Shown: positions 37,245 to 46,656 of the stretch, piece after piece
How the letters are laid out: each line of letters starts with the position of its first letter
Position numbering within the stretch: position 1 is the stretch's first letter
Assembly: GCF_001704295.1 (NCBI RefSeq)
Contig: NZ_CP012334.1
Span: forward strand, 3,174,084 to 3,238,083
Source: Bordetella sp. H567
GTDB taxonomy: Bacteria; Pseudomonadota; Gammaproteobacteria; Burkholderiales; Burkholderiaceae_B
Direction: 5' to 3'
Length of the DNA stretch: 64,000 bases
Made by a program: the position numbers and the translations under genes
Notes under the pieces: model-generated
Told to the model about the DNA's origin: nothing
Database searches by the model: none
Seen by the model: the letters and a program-made list of their open reading frames with translations, nothing else

Positions 37245-37784
37245 TTACTCGCGCCAGGTTTCCGGCGCGATGACGGCGCTGCCTGCATCGGCCGTGACGA
37301 AGACCTCTCCGTCCTGCACGTTCAGGTCCAGCGACATGGTGCGTTCAGCCAGGGCGCCGAGCGCCTGCGTTTGCGGCGCCGGCAGGTTGACGACCTTCAG
37401 GTTGCGGGCGCGAGAGACGCGGTCGCGTACGCCGTCCCACCAGATCTGGCTGGCATGGCCGCCATAGCAGTAGATAAGCACCTGTTCCGCGCGGCCGCAG
37501 GCCTTCAAAATGCGGCGTTCGTCGGGCTGCCCTACTTCGATCCACAGCTCGATGGCGCCGGTCAGGTCCTTGCGCCATACGTCCGGCTCGTCGGTATCGC
37601 TCAGGCCCTTGGTGAACGCCAGCGATTCATCGGCGTTCAGCGCGTAGGCCAGAATGCGCACCATCATGCGCTCGTCGGTTTCCGAGGGGTGCCGCGCCAC
37701 CGTGACGGCATGGCTGCCGTAATAGCGGCGATCGTTGTCCGCTATATTCAGGTCAGCCTTGTAGATTGTTGCGCGTAATGCCAT
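37245..37784 (-). CDS. yaeQ: YaeQ-family protein
   Basis: A 179-residue protein of the YaeQ family, which has a PD-(D/E)xK nuclease-like fold. It starts MALRATIYKADLNIADNDRRYY and shows TLARHPSETDERMMVRILAYAL-type spacing (here VTVARHPSETDERM), EPDVWRKD and IEVGQPDERRI, the conserved acidic/Gln core. The role is unsettled; E. coli YaeQ was proposed to suppress rfaH defects. It lies 20 nt downstream of the gsi operon and could be read from it. Confidence 0.92.
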   Translation of the reverse strand: MALRATIYKADLNIADNDRRYYGSHAVTVARHPSETDERMMVRILAYALNADESLAFTKGLSDTDEPDVWRKDLTGAIELWIEVGQPDERRILKACGRAEQVLIYCYGGHASQIWWDGVRDRVSRARNLKVVNLPAPQTQALGALAERTMSLDLNVQDGEVFVTADAGSAVIAPETWRE

Positions 37785-37804
37785 GGGTGATCGTCGCCGC
37801 CGCC

Positions 37805-39688
37805 TTAAGCCATCGCCGGATAGGCACCGATGGCATGCCTGGCCACGAAATGGCCTGTCGATACCTCCACCAGCGGCGCGACGACGGGTTCGTCGCCCAC
37901 CTTCCGTACGGGGCTGGGAATCTCGTCCACCAGCAGCGAACGCTGCCGGTGCCGGCGCTGCGGATCGGCGATGGGCACCGCCGCCATCAGCTTTTTGGTG
38001 TACGGATGCTGGGGGTTCTCGAAGATCGCCCGGCGTGGACCGATTTCGACGATCTGCCCCAGGTACATCACCGCCACACGATGGCTCACGCGCTCCACCA
38101 CCGCCATATCGTGCGAGATGAACAGGAAGGACACGCCCAGCTCGCGCTGCAGGTCCAGCAGCAGATTGACGATTTGCGCCTGGATGGACACGTCCAGCGC
38201 CGACACGGATTCATCCGCGATCACCACCTTGGGGTTCAGCGCCAGGGCGCGCGCGATGCAGACGCGCTGGCGCTGCCCGCCGGAAAACTCGTGCGGGTAG
38301 CGCCCGATCATTTCCGGCACCAGGCCGCACTTGTCCATCAGCCAGCGCACGCGTTCCTGCGCCTGTGCGCCCTTGGCCACGCCGTGGATCAGCAGCGGCT
38401 CCATGATGGAGTCGCCCACCGTCATGCGCGGATCGAGCGATCCGAAGGGATCCTGGAAGATGAACTGGATATGGCGGCGCAGCGTCTGCATGGCCGCGCC
38501 GCGCAACGCACCGATATTGCGCCCATCGAACTCGATCGTGCCGCCCTGGCTATGCACCAGTTGCAGCAGCGAACGCCCGGTCGTCGTCTTGCCGCAGCCC
38601 GATTCGCCCACCAGGGCCAGCGTCTCGCCGGGATAGAGATCGAAGCTGACCTTTTCCACCGCATGGACACGGCGCTGCACGCGACCCAGGATGCCGCCGG
38701 CGATGTCATAGCGCGTAATCAGATCGCGAACCTTCAGCACCGGGCCGTTCTCGCGGCGCACCGTGCTTTCCGTGACGCGGATTTCGGGCGCGGGCACGGC
38801 CTGGCCAAGCTGCACGTCGCTCAGGGTCAGCAGCGGGAACGGCGCGGGCTCGTCGGTGCCATGCATGGCGCCCAAGCGTGGCACCGCGGACAGTAGCGCG
38901 CGCGTGTAGGCATGGCGCGGATGGGCGAAGACCTCGTCCGAGCCGCCCTCCTCCACCTTGTCGCCACGGTACATGACCAGCACGCGGTCGGCGACTTCCG
39001 CAACCACGCCCATATCGTGCGTGATGAAAATCACGCCCATGTTCATTTCTTCCTGCAGTTGGCGGATAAGCTGCAGGATCTGCGCCTGGATGGTCACGTC
39101 CAGGGCCGTGGTGGGTTCATCCGCGATCAGCAATTGCGGCTTGCAGGACAGCGCCATGGCGATCATCACGCGCTGCCGCATGCCGCCGGACAGTTGGTGC
39201 GGATAGCGGTCCAGCACGGATTTCGCTTCCGGAATACGCACGCGTTCCAGCATGCGCAGCGTCTCGGCGCGCGCCCCCGCGGCGTCCAGGCCCTGGTGCA
39301 GGCGCAAGGCTTCGGCGATCTGCACCCCCGCCGTAAAGCTGGGATTCAGGGACGTCATCGGTTCCTGGAAGATCATGGCGACGTCGGCGCCGCGCACGCG
39401 CTGCAGCGTGCCTTCGTCCGCCGCGGTCATGTCCAGGACGTCGCCGCTGCGGCGGCGCAGGCGGATCGCGCCATTGACGATCCTGCCGCCGCCGTACTCG
39501 ACCAGCCGCATCAGCGCCAGCGAGGTTACCGATTTGCCGGAGCCCGATTCGCCCACGATGGCCAGGGTTTCGCCGCGATCGACGTGGAAGGACACATTGC
39601 GCACGGCTTCGACGGTGCGGTCGTGCGTCTTGAACCGCACGGTCAGGTCGTTGACGTCGACGACGCGGTTGGATTCCATCGCTTGCAT
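37805..39688 (-). CDS. gsiA: Glutathione/dipeptide ABC importer, fused two-domain ATPase GsiA
   Basis: A 627-residue tandem ATPase in which both oligopeptide-type ABC domains are fused. The first Walker A is GESGSGKS at 46-53 and the second is GESGCGKT near 360. Each half has an LSGGMRQR or FSGGQRQR signature and [11 protein letters not shown] or [11 protein letters not shown]alker B. Fusion of DppD- and DppF-like halves is characteristic of GsiA. ATG 39688 follows an AGGAGA site by 8 nt. It powers the GsiC/GsiD channel and is the last subunit gene of the operon that begins with ggt. Confidence 0.93.
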   Translation of the reverse strand: MQAMESNRVVDVNDLTVRFKTHDRTVEAVRNVSFHVDRGETLAIVGESGSGKSVTSLALMRLVEYGGGRIVNGAIRLRRRSGDVLDMTAADEGTLQRVRGADVAMIFQEPMTSLNPSFTAGVQIAEALRLHQGLDAAGARAETLRMLERVRIPEAKSVLDRYPHQLSGGMRQRVMIAMALSCKPQLLIADEPTTALDVTIQAQILQLIRQLQEEMNMGVIFITHDMGVVAEVADRVLVMYRGDKVEEGGSDEVFAHPRHAYTRALLSAVPRLGAMHGTDEPAPFPLLTLSDVQLGQAVPAPEIRVTESTVRRENGPVLKVRDLITRYDIAGGILGRVQRRVHAVEKVSFDLYPGETLALVGESGCGKTTTGRSLLQLVHSQGGTIEFDGRNIGALRGAAMQTLRRHIQFIFQDPFGSLDPRMTVGDSIMEPLLIHGVAKGAQAQERVRWLMDKCGLVPEMIGRYPHEFSGGQRQRVCIARALALNPKVVIADESVSALDVSIQAQIVNLLLDLQRELGVSFLFISHDMAVVERVSHRVAVMYLGQIVEIGPRRAIFENPQHPYTKKLMAAVPIADPQRRHRQRSLLVDEIPSPVRKVGDEPVVAPLVEVSTGHFVARHAIGAYPAMA

Positions 39689-39691
39689 GCG

Positions 39692-40573
39692 CTACTTCTC
39701 CTGGCGCGGATCGAGGGCGTCGCGCAGACCGTCGCCCAGCAGGTTGAAACCGAGCACCGCCAGGAAAATGGCGGAGCCGGGGAAAATCGACATCCAGGGC
39801 GCCTGGGTCATGAAATTCTTGGCCGTATTCAGCATGGAACCCCACGACGGATTGGGGGGCTGCAGCCCCAGGCCCAGGAAGGACAGGCTGGCCTCGGCGA
39901 TGATGGCCGTGGCGATGGTGATGGTGGCCTGCACGATCAAGGGCGGCATGATGTTGGGCAGGATGTGCCGCACGATGATGCGGGTGTCCGACGCGCCCAG
40001 CGCCCGGGCGCTGGCGACGTAGTCCTCGTTCTTCACCGCCAGCACCTGGCCCCGCGCCAGCCGAACGAACTTGGGCGCGGCCGATACGCCGATGGCGATC
40101 ATGGCATTGATCAGGCTGGGCCCCAGGAAGGCGGCCAGCGCGATGGCCAGGATCAGGAAGGGAATCGCCAGCAGCGCTTCGGTGACGCGGGAAATGGAGC
40201 TGTCCACCCACCCGCCGAAGTAGCCCGAGAGCAAGCCAAAGGGCACGCCGACGATCATGGCGATGAGGACCGACGCCAGGCCGGCCATCAGCGAGGCGCG
40301 CGCACCGAACAGCATGCGGGTATAGATGTCCCGGCCCAGTTCGTCGGTACCCAGCCAGAAGGTGGCCGAAGGCGCCTTGCGGATGGTCGTGAAGCTGGTC
40401 TGGAAAGGATCGTGGTTGACCAGCAGCGGCGCGAAGATGGCCACGACGACGAAGAACAGCACGATGGCCGCACCGATCATGGCGATGCGGTTGCGACGGA
40501 ATTTACCCCACGCGCGGTGAGTGCGCCGGGGCATCGCGCCGCTGGAGATCGCGGGAGCTTGTGTAACGCTCAT
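39692..40573 (-). CDS. gsiD: Glutathione/dipeptide ABC importer, permease GsiD (DppC-like)
   Basis: A 293-residue permease with an N-terminal OppC-N segment (WGKFRRNRIAMIGAAIVLFFVVVAIFAP cut across the first helix), a FWLGTDELGRDIYTRMLFGAR loop and the EAA coupling motif (VASARALGASDTRII). Start ATG 40573 overlaps the gsiC stop as ATGA. It forms the channel with GsiC. Confidence 0.93.
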   Translation of the reverse strand: MSVTQAPAISSGAMPRRTHRAWGKFRRNRIAMIGAAIVLFFVVVAIFAPLLVNHDPFQTSFTTIRKAPSATFWLGTDELGRDIYTRMLFGARASLMAGLASVLIAMIVGVPFGLLSGYFGGWVDSSISRVTEALLAIPFLILAIALAAFLGPSLINAMIAIGVSAAPKFVRLARGQVLAVKNEDYVASARALGASDTRIIVRHILPNIMPPLIVQATITIATAIIAEASLSFLGLGLQPPNPSWGSMLNTAKNFMTQAPWMSIFPGSAIFLAVLGFNLLGDGLRDALDPRQEK

Positions 40574-41514
40574 GAATGCCTCAGTCGGGGATTGACGACG
40601 ATGTAAAGAATATCGGCCAGCAGGTTCATCACAATGAAGCCCACGGCGACGCAAAGCACGACGCCCTGCACCACCGCATAGTCACGGTTGAATACCGCGT
40701 CCACGACCAGCTTGCCGAAACCCGGAATCGTGAAGACCTGTTCCGTCAGCACCGCGCCGGCCAGCAGTTCACCGAACAGCAGCGTGACCAGCGTGACGAT
40801 GGGCATGAGCGCGTTGCGCAAGGCATGGCGCAGCACCACCTTGCGCGGCGACACGCCCTTGGCGCGCGCGGTCCGCACATAGTCGGCCCCCAGGGCCTCC
40901 AGCATGGCCGACCGCGTGTGCCGCATCAGATAGGCCGCCAGCGACGTGGACAGCACGATGGCCGGCATGATCATGGTTTTCATGGAAAGCCAGAAATCTT
41001 CGTATGGCGACACATAGCCGGAGGCCGGCAGCCAGCGCAGCTGCACGGAGACGATCATGATCAGGATGATGCCCAGCCAGAAGTTCGGGATGGACATGCC
41101 GGACAGCGCCGCCACGTTGGCCCCGTATTCCAGCAGCTTGCCCTTGCGGACCGCCGCCAGGATACCCGTCGGTATGCCCACCAGCAGCGCGATGATCATG
41201 GCCATCGCCGCCAGTTGCAGCGTCACGGGCAGTTTCTGCGCGATCAGGGAGGTGACGGGCACGTCAGTGCGCAGCGATTTGCCCAGGTCGCCGGTGGCGA
41301 CCTGCTTGACCCAGGCCAGGTACTGTACGGGCAAGGGGTCGTCCAGATGATATTTCTCGCGCAGGTAGTCGAGCACGGCAGGATCGCGCTCTTCGCCCGC
41401 CAGGGTCAATACCGGGTCGCCCGGCAGCACTTTCTGCAGCAGGAAAACGATCATCGACACCAGGATCAGCGTCGGGATCGCCACGAGCACGCGGCGTAGG
41501 ATGAGTTTGAACAT
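40570..41514 (-). CDS. gsiC: Glutathione/dipeptide ABC importer, permease GsiC (DppB-like)
   Basis: A 314-residue DppB-type permease. The N-terminus MFKLILRRVLVAIPTLILVSMIVF is the typical first helix, the periplasmic loop carries PGDPVLTLAGEE, and the coupling motif is DYVRTARAKGVSPRKVVLRHALRNAL. It follows gsiB by 75 nt and overlaps gsiD by 4 nt. Confidence 0.93.
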   Translation of the reverse strand: MFKLILRRVLVAIPTLILVSMIVFLLQKVLPGDPVLTLAGEERDPAVLDYLREKYHLDDPLPVQYLAWVKQVATGDLGKSLRTDVPVTSLIAQKLPVTLQLAAMAMIIALLVGIPTGILAAVRKGKLLEYGANVAALSGMSIPNFWLGIILIMIVSVQLRWLPASGYVSPYEDFWLSMKTMIMPAIVLSTSLAAYLMRHTRSAMLEALGADYVRTARAKGVSPRKVVLRHALRNALMPIVTLVTLLFGELLAGAVLTEQVFTIPGFGKLVVDAVFNRDYAVVQGVVLCVAVGFIVMNLLADILYIVVNPRLRHS

Positions 41515-41589
41515 GGATAAAAACCGCTAAAACATAAAGAGCGAAGCGCCGGGACGAACATCCCGGACGCCCCGCTCGGCTGGATGCGC

Positions 41590-43101
41590 CTACTTGGAGA
41601 AGGTGACGCCCTTCAGGCGGATCATCCCGTCAGGATACGGCAAAAATCCCTTGACCTTCTTCTGCATCGCGAAGGGCCACGGCTGGAAGTACAGGAAGGC
41701 GTCGGGCATCTCTTTCTGGATGATGGCCTCTGCCTGCTCGTACAGCGCCTTGCGTTTGGCTTCGTCCGGCACCTTGCGCGCTTCGTTGAGGAACTGGTCC
41801 ACCTTGGGGTTGCAGTATTCGCCGTCGTTCAACGCGCCCTTGCAGGTGATGAAGGGATAGACGTTGCCGTCCGGATCGGGGCGGCCCGACCATCCGCGCA
41901 GCGCGACCTCGAAGTTGCCCCCGCGCATCTGCGTCAGCAGCGCGGCATAGTCGGTCGGACGCAGGCTGAGTTCGATGCCCGCCTCGCGTGCCATGGCCTG
42001 CATCATTTCGGCGATGGCCGCGGTCGTGGTGTTGTTGCCGAACGCGAGCTCCGCCTTCACCTGCGTCATGCCGGCTTCCTTCAGCAGCGCCTTGGCCTTG
42101 GCCACGTCGCGCTTGGGCACCGGAAACTTGTCGCTGTGATAGGGGCTGGCAGGCGGAAAGGCCTGGTTGGCCGGCTCGTAGATGCCGCCGCCGATCACTT
42201 CGTTGATGGCCTCGCGGTCGATCGACAGGCTGAGCGCCTGCCGCACGCGCTCGTCGCGGAAGGGATTGGATTTGGCCCGGTCTCCGTTGTTCTGGTTGAA
42301 GACGATTTCCTGGAAGCCCAGGCCCGCCACCGAGGAAAAATGCAGGTTGGCGTCTTTCTTGACGTCGGGCGCGTCCGAGGGATTCAGGCGCTCCAGGATG
42401 TCCAGCCCGCCAGAGCGCAGGTTCTGCAGGCGTACCGTCGTATCCGGAATCGGCAGGAAGGTGATCTTGCTGAACTGGTAGTCCTTGGCGCCGTAGTACT
42501 TGTCGAACTTCTCCAGCACGATGCGGTCATTCTGCACGCGCTCGACGAACTTGTAGGGCCCCGAGCAGATCGGCTTGCGGCCGACCGCGTTGGGGTCCTT
42601 GTCGTTGAAGATGGCCGGCGACAGCATCATCCCGGCGCGGTCGGTCAACTGCGACAGCAAGGTCGCATCCGGCTGCTTCAGCTTCAGGACCAGCGTCTGC
42701 GCATCGGGTGCCTGCACATCCTGGATAGAGGCCAGTTCACCCTTGCGAAAGCTGTCGGGCAGCGTGCGCGCGCGGTCCAGGTTGGCCTTGGCCGCCGCGG
42801 CATCGAACTTGGTGCCGTCGTGGAAGACGACGTCGCCGCGCAGCTTCATGGTCAGCTCGGTGTTGTCGGCGTTCCAGGTCCACGACGTGGCCAGTTGCGG
42901 CACGATGTGCAGCTTGGGATCGATGTCCACCAGCTTGTCGCACAGCGACGTGAAAACGATGCGGCCCACATAGGTGCGGGCACGCGCCGGGTCCAGGACG
43001 TCCGGGTCTTCCTGCAAGCCGACGCGCAGTTCCTGCGCCACGGCCGAGCCGGCGGCCAGCGTCAGCATCACGGCGCCGATCGCGGAACCAAATTTTTTCA
43101 T
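41590..43101 (-). CDS. gsiB: Glutathione/dipeptide ABC importer, periplasmic binding protein GsiB (SBP family 5)
   Basis: A 503-residue extracellular solute-binding protein. A Sec signal (MKKFGSAIGAVMLTLAAGSAVAQ, cleavage after AVA near 22, listed in two parts: basic start and hydrophobic core) is followed by the family 5 start LRVGLQEDPDVLDPA. It captures peptides or glutathione for GsiCD. ATG 43101 has an AAGGGGA site; the in-frame extension upstream is rejected. Glutathione specificity is inferred from the fused GsiA and the adjacent ggt gene, not from ligand residues. Confidence 0.91.
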   Translation of the reverse strand: MKKFGSAIGAVMLTLAAGSAVAQELRVGLQEDPDVLDPARARTYVGRIVFTSLCDKLVDIDPKLHIVPQLATSWTWNADNTELTMKLRGDVVFHDGTKFDAAAAKANLDRARTLPDSFRKGELASIQDVQAPDAQTLVLKLKQPDATLLSQLTDRAGMMLSPAIFNDKDPNAVGRKPICSGPYKFVERVQNDRIVLEKFDKYYGAKDYQFSKITFLPIPDTTVRLQNLRSGGLDILERLNPSDAPDVKKDANLHFSSVAGLGFQEIVFNQNNGDRAKSNPFRDERVRQALSLSIDREAINEVIGGGIYEPANQAFPPASPYHSDKFPVPKRDVAKAKALLKEAGMTQVKAELAFGNNTTTAAIAEMMQAMAREAGIELSLRPTDYAALLTQMRGGNFEVALRGWSGRPDPDGNVYPFITCKGALNDGEYCNPKVDQFLNEARKVPDEAKRKALYEQAEAIIQKEMPDAFLYFQPWPFAMQKKVKGFLPYPDGMIRLKGVTFSK

Positions 43102-43141
43102 TGCATTCCCCTTGTCAGTTGCGCTTGGACGGCATTCGGAA

Positions 43142-44770
43142 TCAGAAACCCACCGCCTGGCCGTCGCGACGGCTGTCGCTGGCCGCCACATAGCCCAGTT
43201 CGTTGTCGTCTTCGGACATGCGCCAGATGAATTGGCCGGAGCCGAAATCCATGTAGGGATCGTTGACGCTCTTGAGCGCGTGGCCCAGGTTCTTCAGTCC
43301 TTCGACCGTGCTGGCCGGCATGGTGGATTCCAGGTCGACGGTGAAGTCGCGGTTGACCTTCCAGCGCGGTGCGTCGCACGCCGCCTGCGGGTTCTGATGA
43401 TAGTCCAACATGCGCACGACGGTCTGCAGATGGCCTTGCGGCTGCATGTCGCCCCCCATCACGCCAAAGCTCATGACCGGCTTGCCGCCGCGCGTCAGGA
43501 AACCCGGGATGATGGTATGGAAGGGGCGATGGCCGCCCTTGACCACGTTGGCCGCCTTGGGGTTCATGGAAAAACCGACGCCACGGTTCTGCAAGCTGAT
43601 GCCGGTGCCCGGCACCACCACGCCCGAACCGAAGCCCATGTAGTTGGACATGATGAAGGAAATCATCATGCCGCTTTCGTCGGCGGCCGACATATAGATG
43701 GTGCCGCCGGCATGCGGACGCCCGGCGGCGAAGGCCGTGGCCTTGTCCATGTCGATCAGCTTGGCGCGCGAGGCTAGGTAGGCATCGTCCAGCATCTGTT
43801 CCGGCGTGACTTCCATGCTGCGCGGGTCGCCCACGTACTTGTACAGGTCGGCGAAGGCCAGCTTCATGGCTTCGATCTGCAGGTGCTGCGATCGCACCGA
43901 ATCCAGCGGCAGGCCGGCGACGTCGAACTTGTCCAGGATGCCCAGCGCCATCAGCGCGGCGATGCCCTGGCCGTTGGGCGGAATCTCGTGCACGTCATAG
44001 CCGCGATAGGACCGCGAAATCGGCGTGACCCAGTCTGGCTTGTAGTTGCGCAGGTCGTCCAGCGTCATCGCGCCGCCGCATTCCTTGCTGAAGGCGGCGA
44101 TTTTCTCGGCGATGTCGCCCTCGTAGTAGTCGCGCCCCTTGCTGGCCGCGATGCGGCGCAGCGTCCAGGCAGCTTCCGGGATGCGGAAGTGTTCGCCCAC
44201 GTTGGGCGCGCGGCCGTTGGGCATGAAGGCCTGGGCGAAACCGGGCAGGTCTTTCAATTCCGCCGCGGCGGCGTTCCACTTGCGCGCCACGATGGGCGGC
44301 ACGGCGTAGCCGCGCTCGGCGATTTCGATCGCCGGATCGAACAACTGTTCAAAAGGCAGCTTGCCGAATTTCTCGTGCAGCGCCGCCCAGCCCGCCACCG
44401 CGCCGGGAACGGTAACGCTGTCCCAGCCGCGCTTGGGCTGCTTGGCCAGGCCGTCGGCGCCTGTGCCGTACTTTTTCTTGAAGTATTCGATACTCCACGC
44501 GGCCGGCGCCACGCCGGAGGAATTCAGGCCCTGCAGCTGCTTGCCGTCCCAGACGATGGCGAAGCAGTCGCTGCCCAGGCCGCAGGACACCGGCTCGGTC
44601 AGCGTGATGGTCGCCGCCGCCGCAATGGCGGCGTCCACGGCGCTGCCGCCCTTGAGCAGCATGCGCAAGCCGGCCTGCGCGGCCAACGGATGCGACGTGG
44701 AGACGAAGTTGCGCGCGAACTGCGGCGCCCGGATGGTCGGATAGGGGTTTTCCCAGTTGAATGTCTTCAT
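43142..44770 (-). CDS. ggt: Gamma-glutamyltransferase, signal-peptide-less type
   Basis: A 542-residue Ntn hydrolase that cleaves the gamma-glutamyl bond of glutathione and related peptides. The autoprocessing and catalytic Thr is T357 in AGGTIYMSAADESG; the substrate-binding FGSGVVVPGTG loop and the GGDMQPQGHLQ segment follow. No signal peptide is present (it starts MKTFNWENPYPTIRAPQFAR), so it should be cytoplasmic, unlike the classical periplasmic enzyme. It is the first gene of the operon with gsiBCDA, placing import and intracellular breakdown of gamma-glutamyl peptides under one promoter. Confidence 0.92.
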   Translation of the reverse strand: MKTFNWENPYPTIRAPQFARNFVSTSHPLAAQAGLRMLLKGGSAVDAAIAAAATITLTEPVSCGLGSDCFAIVWDGKQLQGLNSSGVAPAAWSIEYFKKKYGTGADGLAKQPKRGWDSVTVPGAVAGWAALHEKFGKLPFEQLFDPAIEIAERGYAVPPIVARKWNAAAAELKDLPGFAQAFMPNGRAPNVGEHFRIPEAAWTLRRIAASKGRDYYEGDIAEKIAAFSKECGGAMTLDDLRNYKPDWVTPISRSYRGYDVHEIPPNGQGIAALMALGILDKFDVAGLPLDSVRSQHLQIEAMKLAFADLYKYVGDPRSMEVTPEQMLDDAYLASRAKLIDMDKATAFAAGRPHAGGTIYMSAADESGMMISFIMSNYMGFGSGVVVPGTGISLQNRGVGFSMNPKAANVVKGGHRPFHTIIPGFLTRGGKPVMSFGVMGGDMQPQGHLQTVVRMLDYHQNPQAACDAPRWKVNRDFTVDLESTMPASTVEGLKNLGHALKSVNDPYMDFGSGQFIWRMSEDDNELGYVAASDSRRDGQAVGF

Positions 44771-44826
44771 GGTGTCGGATCGTCGGTCGAAGAGGACGGC
44801 GCGCCAATAGGCGGGCCAAATCGTGG

Positions 44827-44876
44827 AAGTTACACGCGTGGTTTAATTAGATCAATTTGAATTTTTTTCGCGTCAA
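44827..44876 (-). promoter_or_regulatory. Candidate promoter region of the ggt-gsi operon
   Basis: In the AT-rich part of the ggt/LysR gap the minus strand offers TTGATC (44855-44850), 17 nt, then TAACTT (44832-44827). A stronger-looking -35, TTGACG (44876-44871), lies just upstream. Long A/T tracts surround them. Which pair is used, and where the LysR protein binds, cannot be told by eye. Confidence 0.4.
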
Positions 44877-44963
44877 ATAAGATTTTTTTGTGGATGCTTT
44901 CCTCCCCTCTGGGTGGCACGACCGGCCATCCCGAGCCTGAGGGCATACCCCTAGGATAAACCT

Positions 44964-45863
44964 GTGAGCACTGTGCGATTCCTGCGCACTTTCATGGCCG
45001 TCGCCCGCTATGGCTCCTTTTCGGAGGCGGCCGAGCGCGTCGCGCTGACCCAGGCCGCCGTCAGCTTCCAGATGCGCGCCCTGGAAGAGGAGATGGGCCG
45101 CGAGCTGTTCGACCGCAGCGGCCGGCTGGCCCTATTGAACGCCGCCGGCCGGGAGCTGCTGCCGGAGGTCAAGCAACTGCTGGACCTGTATGACCGGATG
45201 CGCTTGCCGCAGAAGCCCGGCCCGGGCGAACTGGCCGGTTCCGTGGCCTTCGGCGCCATCGTGTCCTGCATGGGCGCCCTTTCCAAGGTGGTCTCGCAGC
45301 TCAAGCGCCGGCATGACAGCCTGGACGTCCGCCTGTTCACCGGCAAGTCGGGTGAACTGGCGGGCAAGGTGGAAAGCGGCGAACTGGACGCGGCGCTGGT
45401 CGTGGAATCCGGCCGGCGCATGGCGAGCATGCGCTGGACGCCCTTGCATGAGGAACCGGTGGTGGTGCTGGCCTCGCCCACGGCGGCGGGCAAGACGGTG
45501 CGCGAGGTACTGGAGCAGAATCCCTTCCTGCGTTTTGACCGCACCCAGCGCACGGGCCTGCAGATCGACCGTGTGCTGCGGCGGATGAACGTACACGTCC
45601 ACGACTTCCTGGAATTGAACGCCATCGAGACCGTGGTGGAACTGGTACGGCAGGAAGTCGGCGTCAGCCTGCTGCCCCTGCTGATGTGGGCGCAGTGGCG
45701 CACCGCGCCCGACCTGCGCGTGCTGCCCTTGCCGGAGGATATCGGGCCCGTGGTGCGCGCCGTCGGCATGATCGAGCGCCGCGAGCATGCGCGCCAGCAC
45801 GTCACGGCATCGATCCTCAAGGAATACGCGGCCCTGTACGAGGCCCGCGACGACAAACGGTAG
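44964..45863 (+). CDS. LysR-family regulator divergent from ggt-gsi
   Basis: A 299-residue LysR-type regulator. The HTH begins VRFLRTFMAVARYGSFSEAA and continues VALTQAAVSFQMRALEEE; the effector domain follows from about 90. The start is GTG at 44964 with an AGGA site 7-10 nt upstream and the canonical family N-terminus. It faces ggt across a 193-bp AT-rich gap and most likely controls that operon. Confidence 0.92.
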   Translation: MSTVRFLRTFMAVARYGSFSEAAERVALTQAAVSFQMRALEEEMGRELFDRSGRLALLNAAGRELLPEVKQLLDLYDRMRLPQKPGPGELAGSVAFGAIVSCMGALSKVVSQLKRRHDSLDVRLFTGKSGELAGKVESGELDAALVVESGRRMASMRWTPLHEEPVVVLASPTAAGKTVREVLEQNPFLRFDRTQRTGLQIDRVLRRMNVHVHDFLELNAIETVVELVRQEVGVSLLPLLMWAQWRTAPDLRVLPLPEDIGPVVRAVGMIERREHARQHVTASILKEYAALYEARDDKR

Positions 45864-45865
45864 CC

Positions 45866-45880
45866 CGGCGCTAGGCGCCG
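45866..45880. terminator. Short hairpin at the convergent LysR/phhB ends
   Basis: CGGCGC-TAG-GCGCCG (6-bp stem) lies in the 7-bp gap between stop codons and covers the phhB stop. It could serve both genes, but it lacks T-runs. Confidence 0.4.
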
Positions 45881-46161
45881 ACGACCAGGTCCATGAACCG
45901 GGCCATCTGCACGTCCAGCGACGTCACGCCGCCGGCATCGTGCGTGGACAGGGTGACTTCGACCCGGTTGTAGATGTTGAACCATTCGGGATGATGGTCC
46001 ATTTTCTCGGCCATCAAGCTGATCCGGGCCATGAAACCGAAGGCCGCGTTGAAGTCGGCGAAAACGAAGGTCTTGGCGATCGCGTCGCGATCCGGAACGG
46101 CGGCCCATCCGGATAATTCACGCACGGCCCTGTCGGCGCCGATTTTATCGAGGTCACGCAT
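45871..46161 (-). CDS. phhB: Pterin-4a-carbinolamine dehydratase
   Basis: A 96-residue protein of the PCD/DCoH family. The active-site region reads [18 protein letters not shown], with the paired His and the later THDAGG His typical of the enzyme. It dehydrates 4a-hydroxytetrahydropterin formed by aromatic amino acid hydroxylases, but no phenylalanine hydroxylase gene adjoins it. It follows glnB by 78 bp on the same strand. Confidence 0.93.
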   Translation of the reverse strand: MRDLDKIGADRAVRELSGWAAVPDRDAIAKTFVFADFNAAFGFMARISLMAEKMDHHPEWFNIYNRVEVTLSTHDAGGVTSLDVQMARFMDLVVGA

Positions 46162-46239
46162 GGAGGTTCTCCGTGGGGATCCAGGCGGCAGGTCCGTCCC
46201 CCCCGCGCACGGCGCGGCGGGCGCGGTCCCGTGCCGCGA

Positions 46240-46587
<348 letters not shown>

Positions 46588-46656
46588 TCAGTTCTATTTA
46601 TGTCGAAGGGTTCGAGCGTGCCGGCAGCGGCCGGGCCAGGTGCCGGTCGCGGCGGG

